The notes under the pieces were generated by a model that was given only the letters and a program-made list of their open reading frames with translations, was not told the origin of the DNA and ran no database searches. A stretch of DNA of 64,000 bases from Stomoxys calcitrans (taxonomy: Eukaryota; Arthropoda; Insecta; Diptera; Muscidae): the NCBI RefSeq assembly GCF_963082655.1, contig NC_081554.1:93068245-93132244 (forward strand). Direction: 5' to 3'. The position numbers were made by a program, and so were the translations under genes. Within the stretch, counting starts at the first letter, position 1, and every line of letters begins with the position of its first letter. This document shows positions 11,243-21,971 of this stretch, one piece after another.

Positions 11243-11930
11243 CAATCAAACAGTGATCTGTAATGACGGCCACGATGAGTGAGACTTCTGTTCCCGCCAA
11301 CGACTGAAAGCCGATAGACCTAATCTTGGAGTTTTCACAGACACCAATTTGTTACCTTCTATCATCCGTTGCCCTTTCGTCATCTGCCTGAGAGATCTGC
11401 GGCAATCGGAGATGGTTTTTCTGATCGGAAATACATTTTCTGGAGATTTAATGGTCAAACGTCATGACGCGTCATTCATACATTATTTTGTAGCCACACT
11501 TCTTTAATTTCAAGTATGTTATTTCCACTTTATAGAATACCCCAAAGCTCCCATGGCTATATAGACTTTAACCTTCTATATTTAAATCTAAGTACCTATT
11601 ATTCCCAATCGTCTCAGATTATGTGAACTACAAATTCTGATATATCTGACACCATTATATAAAAACAAAGCTCCCCCAATCTCACGGCACAAGTTCCAGC
11701 AAGTCTAGTTATAATGTTCAGAGGTATTAGGTAGCATTAAATTCTGTGCATCAGATGTTGTCCTCCTCAAAGCGTTTGTGATACACAAACAAGTCATTAT
11801 TTAGACGCATCTGAGCATTTAACAGTAGGTGGAGTTCATAAGTGACGTCCACCAGATCGCATCACCATATAGGGTTGAAGATATGATGTGTGCGGCATAC
11901 AGTCAATGTCCTTGTAATTAAACCACTAGT
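11243..11930 (-). mobile_element. Divergent LINE-alpha relative, RNase H region
   Basis: On the minus strand 11246-11458 matches LINE-alpha around the RNase H end and the GHCLIGK region, but with many differences and gaps. 11640-11930 matches the linker between RT and RNase H (a VDVTYELHL-like stretch corresponding to the ACGTCCACCAGA and CACAAACAAG positions of 42688-44076). The two parts are out of the usual spacing, so deletion or rearrangement has occurred. It is older or from a sister family. Confidence 0.5.
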
Positions 11931-12640
11931 TAGACCCTAATGCCATAGCCAATCGTTGAGATTTGAATTCAAATGGATCTTGATTCAAATGTATATTCCA
12001 TTCCTTCTCTTCCGAGGAGAAAGCTGCGATTGTGGGTGCCTTGTTTCTCTTACTGAAATGAACAACTTTAATCTTAGATGTTGTAAAAGTATTTTAAATC
12101 CAGCGTTGAAAATAATTGGGCTGCTGCTTAAATCTTTACGAGTCCAAATCTTATCTTTTATATGCCATCCTTACTCTAAGACTTGTTAGTGTATTGCACT
12201 TCTTTAAACTGCGAACGCTATATCAAACTCCAAAAAAAATTTGGCTCTATGGATGTGGTAGTTGGTAAATGTTGTTTATGCGTATGCGGAGTTTTGTTTA
12301 TACGCAATCTACATTTTGCGCTCTCCTGATAGTAGACGTAAGCCTTATATTGCGGGATTGGAAAACCTAAAAGAAGAAGACCTGCGAGGGAAGCAATGTC
12401 ACATGTTGTATTGGAATAATAATGTTATCCAGAATATCCTCAGTCAAAAAAGAGCAACATATCTGTCCTTGTATCCGCCGTCACAGTAGGCAAGGTGATT
12501 GAGACACTTTGTAACAGCAGCAGCATACTCGCATATCTCAGAGCTTCAAGTTGTAGCACTAACGACAATAGAAGCTTTCATTGCGCAGCTTACCACACTC
12601 TACTCTACTCTCTGCCGTTGAGTTCTTTTTTGCAGTGTAA
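11931..12640. other. Single-copy DNA upstream of the putative promoter
   Basis: No repeat and no gene are recognised. Frames at 11956-12189, 12262-12489 and 12495-12821 have no recognisable domain. The DNA becomes richer in CT and GT tracts toward 12600. Confidence 0.35.
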
Positions 12641-12850
12641 AGAGCAAATGTGGGTGTGTCTGTGTGTGTGTCTTTTTTTCAGTTTGTGCCTCGAGCTACT
12701 CGTTCGTACTCTCCTGTGTGAGTGTGTGCGCTCCAGTGATTGTGGGTTGTTGTTGGGTTGCTGTATGGGGAAAACTTTAAAACATTCGCCTGAGATTTAT
12801 TTAGTTTGCAACTTTCATTGAAAACGGTAGTCTTGTTGGAATTCCTCGTC
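12641..12850 (+). promoter_or_regulatory. Putative host promoter region
   Basis: This tract has GT runs (GTGTGTCTGTGTGTGTGTC), CTCTC and CGAGCTACTCG elements, and a TTTAAAAC TATA-like box at about 12776. About 30 bp on are the initiator-like sequences TTAGTTTG (about 12801) and TTCATTG (about 12815), with TCAGTCG at 12849. It lies directly upstream of the A-rich exon-like stretch. The motifs are weak singly; position and composition together suggest a fly promoter. The start site is not decided. Confidence 0.35.
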
Positions 12851-13643
12851 AGTCGACTTCTCGTGTGGATACACATTTGTCGCTTCTCTTCCTTGGAGGA
12901 GTACAAAGAAAAGTCGCATCAACGAAGTAAAAAAATTTAAAAAAAGAAGAAAAATAGAAAAAAAAACATCGCGTTTGTGTTACCCCAAGCGTGAGTTAAA
13001 CGGTTTGTGTGTGGCATGGATTGTGTTAAACAAAAAAAGAAAAAAAAAACGAAACCCCAAAAAAGCTAATTTTAATGGAGTGCATACATATATCTATAGT
13101 CTCAAAAAAATTATGAAAGCATTTGCATGCGAAAATCATAATCGACAGCAAAGAAAAACGTCAAATTACTCAATACCCATGTCTGTGTTTAAGTTTTAAA
13201 TGTGAATTTATGATAAAAAAAAACAGTTCTTTTTTGAAAACCTAATGGAAAAAAGTGAATGCAAATTTTTTAGCAGTTCTTAAGCAACAAGAAAAAAACA
13301 ACAACAACTGCAAAACTTCGGTGTACTTAACAAACTCCTTGGAAACTCTATGGATTAATTGTATTTACCATCACCACCACCTTTTCAAATACACAAATAA
13401 AAATAATTGAATAAAGAGTGTTTTTTGTAGCAAATATTAATTTTAACGAAATATTCGCAGAGTAACATGATAAGTGAGATGTATACTAAAAACGTTGCAA
13501 GTAAATTTAAATTAATTTAATTTTAGTGTAAATTCCGTATAAGAATAGTGTGTGAATCACAATCGCAATTAAAAAGATTTTCCTTAGTTTAATTTAGTTT
13601 TTAAGACAATTAAGCAAGTTTTAATATTCTACAAGACTTGAAG
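12803..13643 (+). other. Putative non-coding first exon (5' UTR) of a host gene
   Basis: The composition is typical of long fly leaders: dense A tracts, CAACAACAAC runs (about 13300), AATTTAATTTTAGTG-type strings and only short upstream frames (for example ATG at 13112, about 28 codons). It carries none of the repeat families of this window. It ends at ACTTGAAG followed by GTATGTT, a strong match to the 5' splice donor MAG|GTRWGT, placing the exon end at 13643. No coding exon is seen downstream in the window. The parent gene cannot be named. Transcription is inferred, not shown. Confidence 0.4.
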
Positions 13644-14224
13644 GTATGTTACCGAGTGAAAAACATTCAGTTGGCTGTTTCAAAGCATTGTCCCAGTGAA
13701 AAGCATTCAGCTAGCTGGCTGTTGCAAAGTATTGTATTTGTGTGCAAATGTGACATCATGTTTGGAGATGACCCCTTGCACTTGATGTTTTCATCGATAG
13801 TTCGTTGTATCCCTTTCGCTTGAACCGGCATCGACTGCATTACAATGTCTTTTAAGCCGTATCATCTCTTCCATACTCACGAAGTTTCTCAGGCAAAATA
13901 ATTGTTGCGCTGCCATAAGTGCAATGATTTTGTCCCTCTACCGAGGGAGATAAACTCACTGACTTGCTTTACTTGAGGCTATAGCTATCAACTTGCAATA
14001 TGTGTCCAAGTGCACTGGTCGTCTTATGCGTTGATAACATTATCAGATTCTTTCTCAAAAATTTGAAATATTGAAGTTACATCTTTGGCCATTTGGCGAT
14101 GTCGACATTATTGTAACGTTTTAACGAATGAAGCTATCCGCATGAAATGACAATTGTCACCCCAGATGGAAAGAAGGATCCATAATACAAATCAAGTTCC
14201 ATATAAACTTCAAATCCAATGTTT
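13644..14224 (+). other. Start of putative intron; splice donor at 13644
   Basis: GTATGT at 13644-13649 follows AAG. A short direct repeat comes next: AAAACATTCAGTTGGCTGTT and GTGAAAAGCATTCAGCTAGC at 13660-13725. After that the DNA is single-copy until an R153-like piece at 14225. Confidence 0.35.
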
Positions 14225-14515
14225 TGGAAAGAACGCAAGCAAGCCGCAACTATTACCTGAAACTATGAAATTTTGCATGATGACATCTGTTAAGAGTCTT
14301 GAATACTAGCACAAGTATAGTCCAAATCGGTCTGTAAGCTGTTATAGCTCACATATAAACCGATCTCCCGATTTAACATCGTGAGCATCCAGATGGTGCA
14401 ATTATTATCCGATTTGGCTGAAATTTTGACTCTAAAAATCTCCGCCAAGTATGGCTCATCGGTATATAACCTGATGTAGATCCCATATAAACCAATCTCT
14501 TGATTTGAAAGCGTT
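14225..14515 (+). mobile_element. R153-A-like module fragment
   Basis: It contains GAAATTTTGCATGATGAC, CATATAAACCGATCTCCCGA and ATTATCCGATTTGGCTGAAA, the reverse complement of A modules. Two degenerate modules are present without termini. Confidence 0.55.
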
Positions 14516-14759
14516 TACTTCAACTTACGACTTTATCCCTGAATTGTGTTTTCCGTTGTACTGATTTCCGGTGTTTATGTTAAGTTTTGGGTTTTAATGT
14601 GAGCCGTGTCCCTCACTAACAGACAGAAAACTATATTTTTTTGGAGACCTTAAGGGCCTTTTCTTGTTCAATAGAAAGAGCTCTTTCTTTGTTCCTTTAG
14701 TATTATTGTAGAATAAATTTTCAAAATGAGTCTAAATGTAAACTGCTTCATTACTTATC

Positions 14760-15505
14760 CTAACTCAAATTATTTGCCGAATCTTATATATAAAATTCAA
14801 TTTGTGTTTGTTTGTTTGTTTGCTGTTTGTTCCTCCCCCTTATGCCAAAAACACAACCCAAAATCAAAAGTGGACCGATCGGGACATTATATGTATTAAA
14901 TGAAAGGTTCACCAGAGTAGAATACGTATATGGTATTAAAATTTGAGTCTAAGTACCCATCGGGCCGCCCCAATCCCAAAACTCCCCGAAACAAACATTT
15001 TGGACGTTCATTTCAATATGGGGCTCAAATCTATTCCCGATTACGAATCTGGCATACAAAATCAGATCGAAGTATAATAGGGGGTCACGCCACCCCTCAA
15101 AAACGCCATAGACCCATTATGACTATAAGATATTTGGCTTAACCGATTTTCTTAAAATTTTCATAGATTGTGTGTGTTTGTCTGGAAGGAAACATTGACT
15201 ATATAATTTTTACCTCACAAATGCCACCCATATCCGAAAGTGGTCCGATGGGCACAAATAAGTGTATCATATGAAAAGTATTGGAGACAAGAAAAGGAAT
15301 ATGTATTAAATTTGGGTCCAAGTACCCAGCGGGCCCACTCCAACCCAAAAACTTCTCTAAACAGATATATTCGAAGTTCATGTCAATATGGGACTTAAAT
15401 GAAAAGTTTAAGGCAGTAGATTACAAATATGGCATAAAGCATTAGGTCCAAGTAATGGGAGGTCGCCCACCCCCAAATATCCCCAAATGAGCATACCCCC
15501 AAACG
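14760..15505. repeat. Unclassified interspersed element with two ~365-bp spaced units
   Basis: It opens CCGAATCTTATATATAAAAT and TTTGTTTGTTTGTTTGCTG. Two related blocks follow at about 14867-15022 and 15236-15400. Both contain AGTGGWCCGATSGG, TAAGTACCCA or CAAGTACCCA with CGGGCC, and a GTTCAT.TCAATATGGG phrase. Between them lies ACCGATTTTCTTAAAATTTT followed by GTCTGGAAGGAAACAT. I believe this family is common in flies but cannot place it in a class. Confidence 0.5.
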
Positions 15506-15514
15506 GGCATAACT

Positions 15515-15588
15515 GTCGCCAAAATTTTTTCTGATGTTTAAGCCGGGATTTGAACCCAGTCGATTGGTGTCATAGGCGGACATGCTAA
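15515..15588 (-). mobile_element. tSINE, part left of a LINE-alpha insertion
   Basis: On the minus strand this is the B-box side of the SINE: TTTGAACCC (complement of GGGTTCAAA) and CATAGGCGGACATGCTAA. The A-box side continues at 16627. The break falls inside the A box. Confidence 0.7.
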
Positions 15589-16626
15589 TTCTCTTTGGCT
15601 ATGTGGCGGCTACGGACCCTGTGTTATTCTTGATACAATGTCCGTTGTTCCAGGCAGTGCGGATTACACCCTGTCTGAGCTGCTTTTTGATTTTTTTTGG
15701 AACTAATTATGATATCCCTGTTAATAGAAGTTACATAGACTTCTAAACTATACGACCAGATGAGCTTTGGAGTGTACTCTAAAAATTTAGAACTGGTCAA
15801 TCGAAAAGGTTACCCGACCACTGCAGTGTGTATCAAACCGAGATCCTTGCAATTAAGGAAGTGGTGGAATGGCTAAGATATAATGTCATAACGAAGATTG
15901 GCATAAATATCTTCTCAGACAGCCTGGCAGCCATTAAATCCCTAGAGAACATATTTCTGAACACAAAAACCGGCCTCGACTGTCGCAGATCTCTCAACGA
16001 AACAGTTCAAAATCACCTGTTCTGGGTGCCGGGCCACAGAGAGACTAGGAACTACCCTATACATTCCAGGGATACTGGAATCTGTGGGTATGCCTCTAGC
16101 GACATGTAATTAAAATTTTCGGGACCAGGCCCGAAGGACAACGAATGATAGATGGTCACAAAGAGGGAGCTGTGAGCATTCCAAAACTATGAGGCCTAAT
16201 CTAGGTTTAAGGAGGTTTACCGCTTTGCTGTCCCTGGCTAGATCATACGTCTCAATCACTTGGTCCGTCGTTACAGGTCACTGACTAATCGGAAAACATG
16301 TTGACAGACTGAAGGTTGACAGTAACGAATTTTGCAGAAGCTGTGAGGACATCGAAGAAGAAGAGACTACAGAACACCTTCTGTGTGTGTATTCCACACT
16401 GGCAGTTCGAAGGAGTTCCTCTTTAGGTTCTCATTTCTTTAATGACCTGTCTGATTTAGCGGATGTGAACATTCGCAAGTTGTTGGGCTTTTTAAAGCGA
16501 TCTGGATAGTTCAACGTTAGGAACTAGGAGGTGTCTTCCTTCTTATATTCCTGTGGTATCACAATATATGAAAACGTCTAAGTGAGTCTGATGGCAGACT
16601 GCCACTTATACCTTAACCTAACCTAA
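15589..16626 (+). mobile_element. LINE-alpha 3' copy: RNase H and Cys/His C-terminus
   Basis: The RNase H domain is readable across frames: a metal-binding D in the YTD-like block near 15740, the E block (YQTEILAIKEVVEWLRYN, 15828-15880), FSDSLAAIKSLE (about 15910) and the C-terminal VPGHR. A frameshift after GHRETRN removes the IPGN..ADELA block. Downstream is the Cys/His motif (TGH..IGKH, FCRSCED, EHLLCV, PTLAVRRSS), then DLADVNIRKLLGFLKRS. The 3' end is GAGTCTGATGGCAGACTGCC and then CCTTAACCTAACCTAACCT. Stops and frameshifts make it inactive. The 5' end starts in the RT to RNase H linker, as expected for 5' truncation during target-primed reverse transcription. It sits inside a tSINE. Confidence 0.85.
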
Positions 16627-16650
16627 CCTCTGCGCCACAACGGCCTCCAG
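16627..16650 (-). mobile_element. tSINE, part right of the LINE-alpha insertion
   Basis: CTCTGCGCCACAACGGCC is the reverse complement of the SINE 5' end and the first half of the A box. It continues the piece ending at 15588. Confidence 0.65.
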
Positions 16651-18617
16651 ATATGCTCCTATCTAGTAATTCAGCTTTCAATATCTGATACAATATTAAG
16701 AAAATAGGCAAACAATCGCATAAAATGGATAAATATATTTGCGATCGAAAAATCGTATGTCCTTGGATGGAAATTGCTCTTTTTCATTGTTTAAAATAGC
16801 ATATCTTCTTTTTGTCTGCCCTTTGAATCTATGACAGAAGAGCATGACAAATTCGATTCTATGATCGTTCGACCTTTTTGTTTAACAATAGGGCTAGCTG
16901 TTCTTCTATAAGAACTTCTTCGGAAATGTCGAAAAGGCTTCAAATCAGCAAACTAAGAAAAGTATGTTCCACATTACTGCTTTTAGACAGAGGCTACCTT
17001 TAGAATTTTCTAAAAAAATAGATTTCAAATGTTTCTGGTCTGTGATTCGGCCTTGGCGGCAAAGCTGCGTTAACTGTGCAGCCTTTTGAGGATTAACGAA
17101 GCATCACATAACTGAACAAATATTACAAAAGGCAATTTGTTTGTAACAATTAAAAGTTCTCCGCTTTTCAAACTTTTTAATAAACTGCATGGCGAAAACC
17201 TTTGTTGGCCTAATTTGAACATTCTTTCTGAGAAAACAAGAGACCCACACAGAGACAGGGTCAAAGATAAAAGGCAAATTAATTTATACTGAAATTTTCA
17301 AATAAGCCTTATTAACTTCTGGCAACATTTTTTTCTTAGCAGAACAAAAAAAAAAGAAAATTATAAATCCAGCAAATTTCTCCTTTAATATCCTTGTTTT
17401 GTGCTTATTACCTGGAGGTATTTCACTTCAGTGCAAAGAAAAACCAGAAAGCGCTCAATGTCAACCTTGCCTTGTCTCCTTCTCAGCCACTTGACAGCAT
17501 TCGTTGGTGAAGAGCGAGAAAAACACACTTAAATGCTGTCATAAAAGAAATCATAATGAAAAAGTTCAAATTCTGCTTGCAGACAGACAGACAGACATCT
17601 GAAATGTATGGAAGATGGAATGGAAGGAAAAGAGCCGGTTTTTTTAGTTGGAAATGACGTTAATGACTGCGAGAAAGATAATGCCTTTCTTTCCCCTCAG
17701 CAGCCAGAGGTGTTTGCTTGCTTTCGACAACAACAGTCAGTCAGCAGATAGATTGTTGGGCTGCCCACAGCTAGTGAACTATGGCAACATTTTGCACTTT
17801 TGTTGAACGCGGTCATTAACACATTCTAGTTGTATAAACGATGCCTTGGCTAATTAACCAACATCCTTGAGGGGAGCATCTTCTGGTTTAACCTATGAAA
17901 CTTAAGTTTTATTACCACACATCAGTTACAAGTGTCGACGATGACATTGGATAATGACAACAGAAGCGCTTTGTGTAGTGTCCCAGCAAAATTAACTTTA
18001 GCGGATGTACAATAGTTAACAAAGAACCTTGAACACTCTTTAGTTTACCATTGAATGCATAAAAATTGTCACCATAAATTTGAATTAAATCAAATCATTA
18101 TACACACGAGAGAAGCGAACTCGTAGCGCAAGGAAAGTTTGCAGAAGGCTCTCCAAAGAGGCGAAAGATTACCACAGGACTAGAACAGCTATAATGCTGG
18201 GTAAAGGAAAAACTTTAAATCTCGCTTTGCTGTCGAAGATTCTCGCCTAGTACATACAGCAGGGCAATGCAGCCTTCGGAGAATAAGACGTTGCTACTGA
18301 AACTTCTTTGATAAAAAAAAAAAAAATGTCCGAGATTGTGAAAAAATTGTCATTGAGTCAAAAATTCTTTGGGAGAAGTTGCGTGGAAAATCGAAAATTG
18401 CCTTTGGTCAGTATAAAGCCGCGTCTGGCAGACTGATTCTATGGCTTAGAAGGAAAAATTGCGAATGTAACTTCAATTCATACCTATGTAGACCATAGTT
18501 CACGAAACCAAAAATTCATTTATTATTATTTAGGAAGTTCTACTTAACAATTTACAATATAGTCATAGAAGGCTCTATCGCTATCAAGAAGTTTATACAG
18601 GGTATATTCCTTTACGG
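16651..18617. other. Single-copy DNA, no gene seen
   Basis: There are no recognisable repeats over nearly 2 kb, apart from a short GACA run at 17581-17596 and an A run at 18307. It looks like ordinary intronic or intergenic sequence. A frame through 18110-18290 (KRTRSARKVCRRLSKEA) is basic but unassigned. Confidence 0.4.
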
Positions 18618-18826
18618 AGGCTACCATAGCGCAGAGGTTAACATGTTCCCAATTGATGATGAAGACATGGGTTCGAATACTGGCGAGAACATCAGAAAAA
18701 AAAATTCAGCGTAGGTTATTCCCTCCTCATGATGGCGACTTGTGAGGTACTATGCCATGTAAAAACTTCTTCCCAAAGAGTTTCGCAATGCGGCACGCCG
18801 TTCGGACTCGGCTACAAAGCTTCCAT
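18618..18826 (+). mobile_element. tSINE copy
   Basis: The A-box side AGCGCAGAGGTTAACATG and B box GGTTCGAATAC (one change from consensus) are followed by the body: ATGATGGCGACTTGTGAGG, TGCGGCACGCCGTTCGGACT. The tail is lost at 18826, where an R153-B-like piece begins. Confidence 0.75.
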
Positions 18827-19003
18827 ATAGACCCATCTCTCGCTTTAAAGTCTTAGGCACATAAAAGACGCATGTATTAACCGACTTTGGCAAAGCAAAT
18901 TGAGTAAAAAACTTTAAATACTTGGTGATTACTGATAAGATCGAACTATATCATAATAAATCTCCCCTATTTCCTGATCTCCCGATTTAAGATCTAATTA
19001 GGT
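18827..19003 (+). mobile_element. R153-B-like module fragment
   Basis: CATATAGACCCATCTCTCGC, CTTAGGCACATAAAAGACGC and GATCTCCCGATTTAAG resemble the B modules at 57832-59221. It has no termini and the LINE-alpha 3' end adjoins it. Confidence 0.45.
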
Positions 19004-20366
19004 GAGGTTAGGTTTAAGTGGCAGTCTGTCATCAGACTCACTTAGACGTTTTCGCCCATTGTGATACCACAGGCACAGAAGAAGGAAGATGCCTTCTAGT
19101 TTCCACCGTTAAACCATTCAGATTGCTTTAAAAAGCCCAATAACTTGCGAATGTTCACATCTGCTAAATCAGACGGGTTCTCACAGAAATGAGAACCTAA
19201 AGTGGAACTCCTTCTAACTGCTAGTGCGGGACACACACACAGAAGGTGTTCCTCACAGCTTCTGCAAAAGTCGTTGCTGACAACCATCAGTCTGTCAGCA
19301 TGTTTTCCGATTAGACAGTGACCTGCCATGAAGGACACAATGACTGAGACGTCTGTTCTAGCCAGTGACAGCAAAGCGGTAGTCTAGTCTAGTCAAAGTC
19401 TAGATTAGGCCACATAGTTTTGGAATGCTTACAGCTCCCTCTTTGTGACCATCTATCATTCGTTGTCCTTCGGGCCTGGTCTTGAAAACTTAGCTTACAT
19501 GTCGCTAAAGGCAAACCCACAGATTCCAGTATCCCTGGAATGTGTAGAGTAGTTCCTAGTCTCGCAATCTCGTCCGCTCTACAATTCACTGGGATATCTC
19601 TGTGGCCCGGAACCCAGAACAGGTGAATTTTTAAACGTTCAGCCATCTCGTTGAGAGATCTGCGACAGTCGAGGGCGGTTTTTGTGTTCAGAAATACGTT
19701 CTCTAGGGATTTAATGGTTGCCTGGCGGCTTGAGAAGGTATTTATGCCAATAGTCGTAGTGAAATTATATCTTAGCCATTCCACCACTTTCTTAATTGCA
19801 AGGATCTCTGCTTGATACACACTGCAGTGGTCGGGTAATCTTTTAGATATGGCCAGTTCTAGATCTTTATAGTACACCCCAAGCTCACCTGGTCGTTTAG
19901 TTTGCAACCATCCGTATAGAAGTCTATGTAACTTCTATTACCAGGGATATCATAGTTCCAATCAGTTCTATCAGGAATAGTGGTACAATACTTTTTATCA
20001 AAAAGCAGCTCAGGTAGGGTGTAATCCACACTGCCTGAAACATCGTATATTGTATCAGGGATAACACAGTGTCCGTAGCTGCCACATGCCTCCCTCAATC
20101 TCACGGCGGTGGTCCGTGCAATTTGGCTTGCCACAATGTCCAGTGGCATAAGATGTAGCATTAAACTCAGCGCATCAGTTGGTGTTGTCCTTAGTGCGGT
20201 TGTGATGCGCAAACAAGCTATCCTTTGGATAGGTGGACTTTTGAAGCGACGTCCACCAGACCATAACACCATATAGCATTATAGGTCTGATACTCAATGC
20301 ATGATGCGCGATCTAAACCCCCAACTTTTGGCAATTGCGCTGCATGTGTATAGGGCAAGAGTTGCC
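19004..20366 (-). mobile_element. LINE-alpha copy: RT C-terminus to 3' end
   Basis: On the minus strand the linker after RT is followed by a well-kept RNase H. It has FYTDGCKLND, YQAEILAIKKVVEWLRYN, a FSSRQATIKSLE block (the catalytic SD is changed to SS), then VPGHRDIPVNCRADEIARLGT. The Cys/His tail shows MAGHCLIGKHADRL, FCRSCEE, CPALAVRRSS and DLADVNIRKLLGFLK. The 3' end at left is GGTTAGGTTTAAGTGGCAGT in + orientation. The 5' end is cut at GGCAACTCTTGCCCTATACA, the same point as the copy at 42688-44076. Frames are broken, so it is a pseudogene. Confidence 0.85.
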
Positions 20367-20629
20367 GTTTTTTCGCTCGCTCGCCCTTATAAGGTCGAAT
20401 TGCGATCTCCTGATTTACGATTTGCAACTCAGATCCAGGAACCATGGGTGTGAGGACTAATGGTTCGTGGGCAAAGTATTTCTTGATTTAGACTACTCAA
20501 GGGTACGGAAGACACAGACCCTGTATTCTAGCAAAGAGTAGTATAAATGTTTTCTTTTTCCGTTGTAAATGTCTAAATATTCAGTAGTAGCCAGCCTTGA
20601 AATATAATAAGTCTCATTACTGACTGGCT

Positions 20630-21968
20630 TCCTAGTATATGGCACACGATTCAGAGATGCCGCCTTCTAGCCTTAAGTTGCTGGTTGAAGCCACTTCTGC
20701 AAGGAAAAACTGCCTCATTGTAAGAGGTGTTGCTAATGCACATCACCAGATATAGGGAAGTTTGGATATAAACGAAAGGGGTGAGCTGCTTAGCGAATAT
20801 ATTATAAGTTGCAAACTGACGATTTGTAATAAAGGGAATAAGCCTACCTTTATTACCAGGAAAAGGCAGGAGGTTACCAGGATGTCAACCTTATATTGGA
20901 AGGATGTGTGACTGGGATACCACAGCTTCTCTGATCAGCGGTTCATTAGTTTCCTCCTAGGCGATAATACTGCAGAAGTGGTCTCTCGGCTAAACAGAAG
21001 AAAGGCGGACTGAGATAAATTTCCTCATACATACGGCACTACTATCCCTTCTCGGCCAGAAAATGAAACTTCGGAGGACATTGACTTAATGGTCAGGCCG
21101 ATCACGAATGCCCTGAATGACTCGCTTGTGTCAGCATGTCCTAGTGCCAACCCTAGACAGCGACCACCATGGTGTACCCCACAACTGGATGGTCAAAGGA
21201 AGGGCTTCAGAAAACTCTTCAAATGGACGAAAACCACAACCAAAAGGGCACCACACGATTGTAACGCCTATAAGACTAAGCTTAGAAAATACAAGGGCGA
21301 GCTAAGAAAGGCTTAGAACAAATTCTGCAGATTCTTCGAGGACACTTGTGAGACCTTTAGGCTAAGGAAGATCCTATCCTCGAATACTATTACGGTGGGA
21401 TATACTAGAAGTAAAAGAATGTGTGGACATTTTCTAGTGGGAAAATAGTAGAAGAACTCGTTGGTACATATTTCCCAGTTTTTTTTCCTTTAGTCGCCAG
21501 GCTCTGATGATATACCACCGGTTGAATTACAGGCTGTGTCAGATAGACTGGCTTCTTGGCTTAGGGAGATATACTCTAATTGTATCAGCATGTCGTATAT
21601 ACAAGTGGGATTGGGGAAACAAAGCTCATTTTCATTCCAAAAGCAAAAAAGTTCAACAAATTAAAGTCTAATGTTTAGTATCAAAATGCATACATTAACT
21701 CCTAAGAGGTTAAGCATCTCAAAAGTATACATGGGATTAATTCATTCTACAGTCCTCTTAAAGAATGGCATCTAAAGAGAGAAGATATTTTATGAAGCTT
21801 TGTGTAGTTTAAGTTGTGGCGTAGTTAAGCAAGTAAGGTTTTAGTTATGTTCCCCATTGAACTCCCCATTGATATTTAACTCAATCATGAAGGAGCTGGA
21901 GTTTCTAGGAATCAACACTACGGTAATAAAGTTCATTAATAACTTGCTTAATAAACCAGTAAGGAAAG
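20630..21968 (+). mobile_element. LINE-alpha copy: endonuclease and linker, RT degraded
   Basis: This is the only copy here with the N-terminal ORF2 part. The endonuclease is at about 20680-20990: SARKNCLIVRGVANAHHQ, then SLDINERGELLSEYI and KGNKPTFITRKRQEV. The linker to RT is an open stretch at 21089-21316 (DLMVRPITNALNDSLVSACP, NPRQRPPWCTPQLDG, AYKTKLRKYKGELRKA). RT begins near 21500 (SPGSDDIPPVELQAVSDRL) and soon decays; EFLGINTTVIKFINNLLNK is visible near 21900. It ends where an R153-C hairpin begins. The endonuclease would nick target DNA to prime reverse transcription; here it is interrupted by stops. Confidence 0.8.
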
Positions 21969-21971
21969 GCA

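Noticed and set aside
12495..12821. 108-codon frame as a protein gene
   Set aside because: Low-complexity Leu/Ser/Cys composition over GT and CT tracts; it overlaps the putative promoter.
18110..18300. Basic frame (SARKVCRRLSKEA) as a LINE linker
   Set aside because: Resembles LINE endonuclease-RT linkers only in composition; no neighbouring LINE motif.
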